NCBI RefSeq assembly: GCF_024297185.1
Contig: NZ_JANCTD010000004.1
Location: 186,001 to 250,000 of the forward strand
DNA length: 64,000 nt
Reading direction: 5' to 3'
DNA from: Lewinella sp. JB7
GTDB taxonomy: Bacteria > Bacteroidota > Bacteroidia > Chitinophagales > Saprospiraceae
Numbering within the stretch: the stretch's first letter is position 1; each line of letters begins with the position of its first letter. Below, one piece after another: positions 63,067 to 64,000 of the stretch. A program made the position numbers and the translations under genes. The notes beneath the pieces are model-generated. The model was not told where the DNA came from, did not search any database, and saw only the letters and a program-made list of their open reading frames with translations.

Positions 63067-64000
63067 TTACCGGCTCATCTTGTAGGCTTCGGTCGTCACG
63101 AAATACTTCGTCAGTATGTTCGCGCGCTCCCACGCCGGTAGATTGCCGTCGGTAAGGTAGCGCAAGTACTGCTCGGTCACCTGTCCGAAGTGATCCTCGT
63201 GGCCGGTACGCAGAGTGGGTGGTACGGTGATTTCGTAACCGGTATCGGCGCGCCGGTAGGCGATGCCGGGAAACGACGACTGCAGGGCGTCGATGGCATT
63301 CCTCAGCGTACTCTCGTCGGGCGTGCCGACGGGTTCTACGTACAGCGTCGGCGTGTACCCCTGCTCGGCATCCTGGCGGATGATCAGGTTCGCCCGCGTG
63401 CCCCGCATGACGGAGTAGTGGGTATCGGCGGCGCCCGGCGGCGCTTCGTAGTTCCATATCACGGACACCTTACCGTGGACGCCGCGCACCGTGAAGTCGA
63501 TCTCTCCGTTGGCGAACACTTCCAAATGGCCGTCCTTCACCTGGGACTGTAGGTAGTCCGGGAAAGTTTCCTCACCGGTGACGTGGCTGAACTGTTCCCG
63601 ACTCAGGCGAGTGGCCCAGCGGCGCGCCCGCACGACTTCGACTTCACTCGTCGCGATTGCCTGGTCCGGAAAGGTTTCCCACAGTACCAGATCCACCAGG
63701 TGGGTCGCGACGTCCACGATCCCCTCCCCCTGCTGCTTGACGTCAAAGAACCAGGCCGGACGGATCAGCGGCGCCCCGGAAACTTCCTTACTGAAGTGGT
63801 GGACGCTCTCCTTACTGATGGCGGGCTCCTCCACCGACCCCGTCACCAACTCCCCGAACAGGGCGGTCTGCCGGGAGAGCGCGCGCTGCAGCATGGTGGT
63901 GATCTCGAAGCGCTCGGTCATGATGTCGTACACCAGTACCCCCCGCGCCTCGGCCTCATCGAGCGTTCGCGCGAGCAGTTCGTACTCGGCCGGATCGATG
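63067..64000 (-). CDS. Gfo/Idh/MocA-family oxidoreductase, C-terminal part
   Basis: Partial: the frame runs off the right window edge (311 codons seen, including ...DEAEARGVLVYDIMTERFEITTMLQ). The C-terminal substrate domain of Gfo/Idh/MocA-type NAD(P)-dependent sugar oxidoreductases is recognisable: GEGIVDVATHLVDLVLWE (the His/Asp region), VIWNYEAPPGAADTHYSVMRG and GHEDHFGQVTEQYLRYL. The Rossmann part is outside the window. Its stop lies 21 bases before the M20 gene start. Confidence 0.85.
   Translation of the reverse strand, partial: IDPAEYELLARTLDEAEARGVLVYDIMTERFEITTMLQRALSRQTALFGELVTGSVEEPAISKESVHHFSKEVSGAPLIRPAWFFDVKQQGEGIVDVATHLVDLVLWETFPDQAIATSEVEVVRARRWATRLSREQFSHVTGEETFPDYLQSQVKDGHLEVFANGEIDFTVRGVHGKVSVIWNYEAPPGAADTHYSVMRGTRANLIIRQDAEQGYTPTLYVEPVGTPDESTLRNAIDALQSSFPGIAYRRADTGYEITVPPTLRTGHEDHFGQVTEQYLRYLTDGNLPAWERANILTKYFVTTEAYKMSR

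Overview
The window comes from a GC-rich member of the Bacteroidota, most like a Lewinella/Saprospiria-type marine bacterium (inference). The support is a SusC/SusD pair, proteins with type IX secretion (T9SS) C-terminal sorting domains, a hybrid two-component system with a Reg_prop propeller, a fused alpha/beta E1 2-oxoacid dehydrogenase, DUF5117-type zinc metalloproteases, and promoters of the Bacteroidota form TTG-N20-TAnnTTTG. Coding density is high. Many genes start with GTG or TTG, and Shine-Dalgarno sequences are rarely evident.

Layout. 1-13 kb: the 3' end of priA, a DUF2807 envelope protein, a membrane metallophosphoesterase, an aldo/keto reductase, a small membrane protein, a LytTR membrane regulator with an unknown partner, a DUF1573 protein, tRNA-Ala(GGC), a methyltransferase, a phosphotriesterase-family protein, a 1-Cys peroxiredoxin, a large secreted zinc metalloprotease and ribA. 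13-24 kb: a LamG/T9SS protein, an App1-type phosphatase, then a minus-strand run of cytochrome c, anmK, an epimerase, lpxH and the fused E1, followed by ribosomal protein bL25 and a helical protein of unknown function. 24-31 kb: DUF92, gpmI, msrA, three poorly known proteins and trhO. 31-37.4 kb: susC, susD and a secreted protein that fuses an endonuclease/exonuclease/phosphatase (EEP) domain to a glycerophosphodiesterase (GDPD). This looks like a phosphodiester (lipid head-group or inositol-phosphate) scavenging locus. 37.4-44.8 kb: an ebo (metabolite-traffic) cluster on the minus strand with eboA, eboB, eboC, eboE and eboF. The expected eboD, the sugar-phosphate-cyclase gene, is missing. Its place is taken by an AT-richer insert holding a broken T9SS protein gene and a lipoprotein gene. 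45-49 kb: uvrB, trmD and an MBL-fold hydrolase. trmD is bordered by copies of a 17-bp GCTATAGCC-cored repeat, including a four-copy tandem array and a duplicated 146-bp unit. 49.7-64 kb: a minus-strand pectin/galacturonate locus with two carbohydrate-esterase-like hydrolases, uxaB, uxaA, a rhamnogalacturonan-acetylesterase-like protein, a GH28 polygalacturonase and a hybrid two-component regulator. An M20 peptidase and a partial Gfo/Idh/MocA oxidoreductase lie upstream.

The most unusual features are the ebo cluster without eboD, the EEP-GDPD fusion behind SusCD, the repeat system around trmD, and a pectin-use locus with no SusCD pair and no uronate isomerase inside the window. All functions are read from sequence motifs by eye. 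No database search was run.
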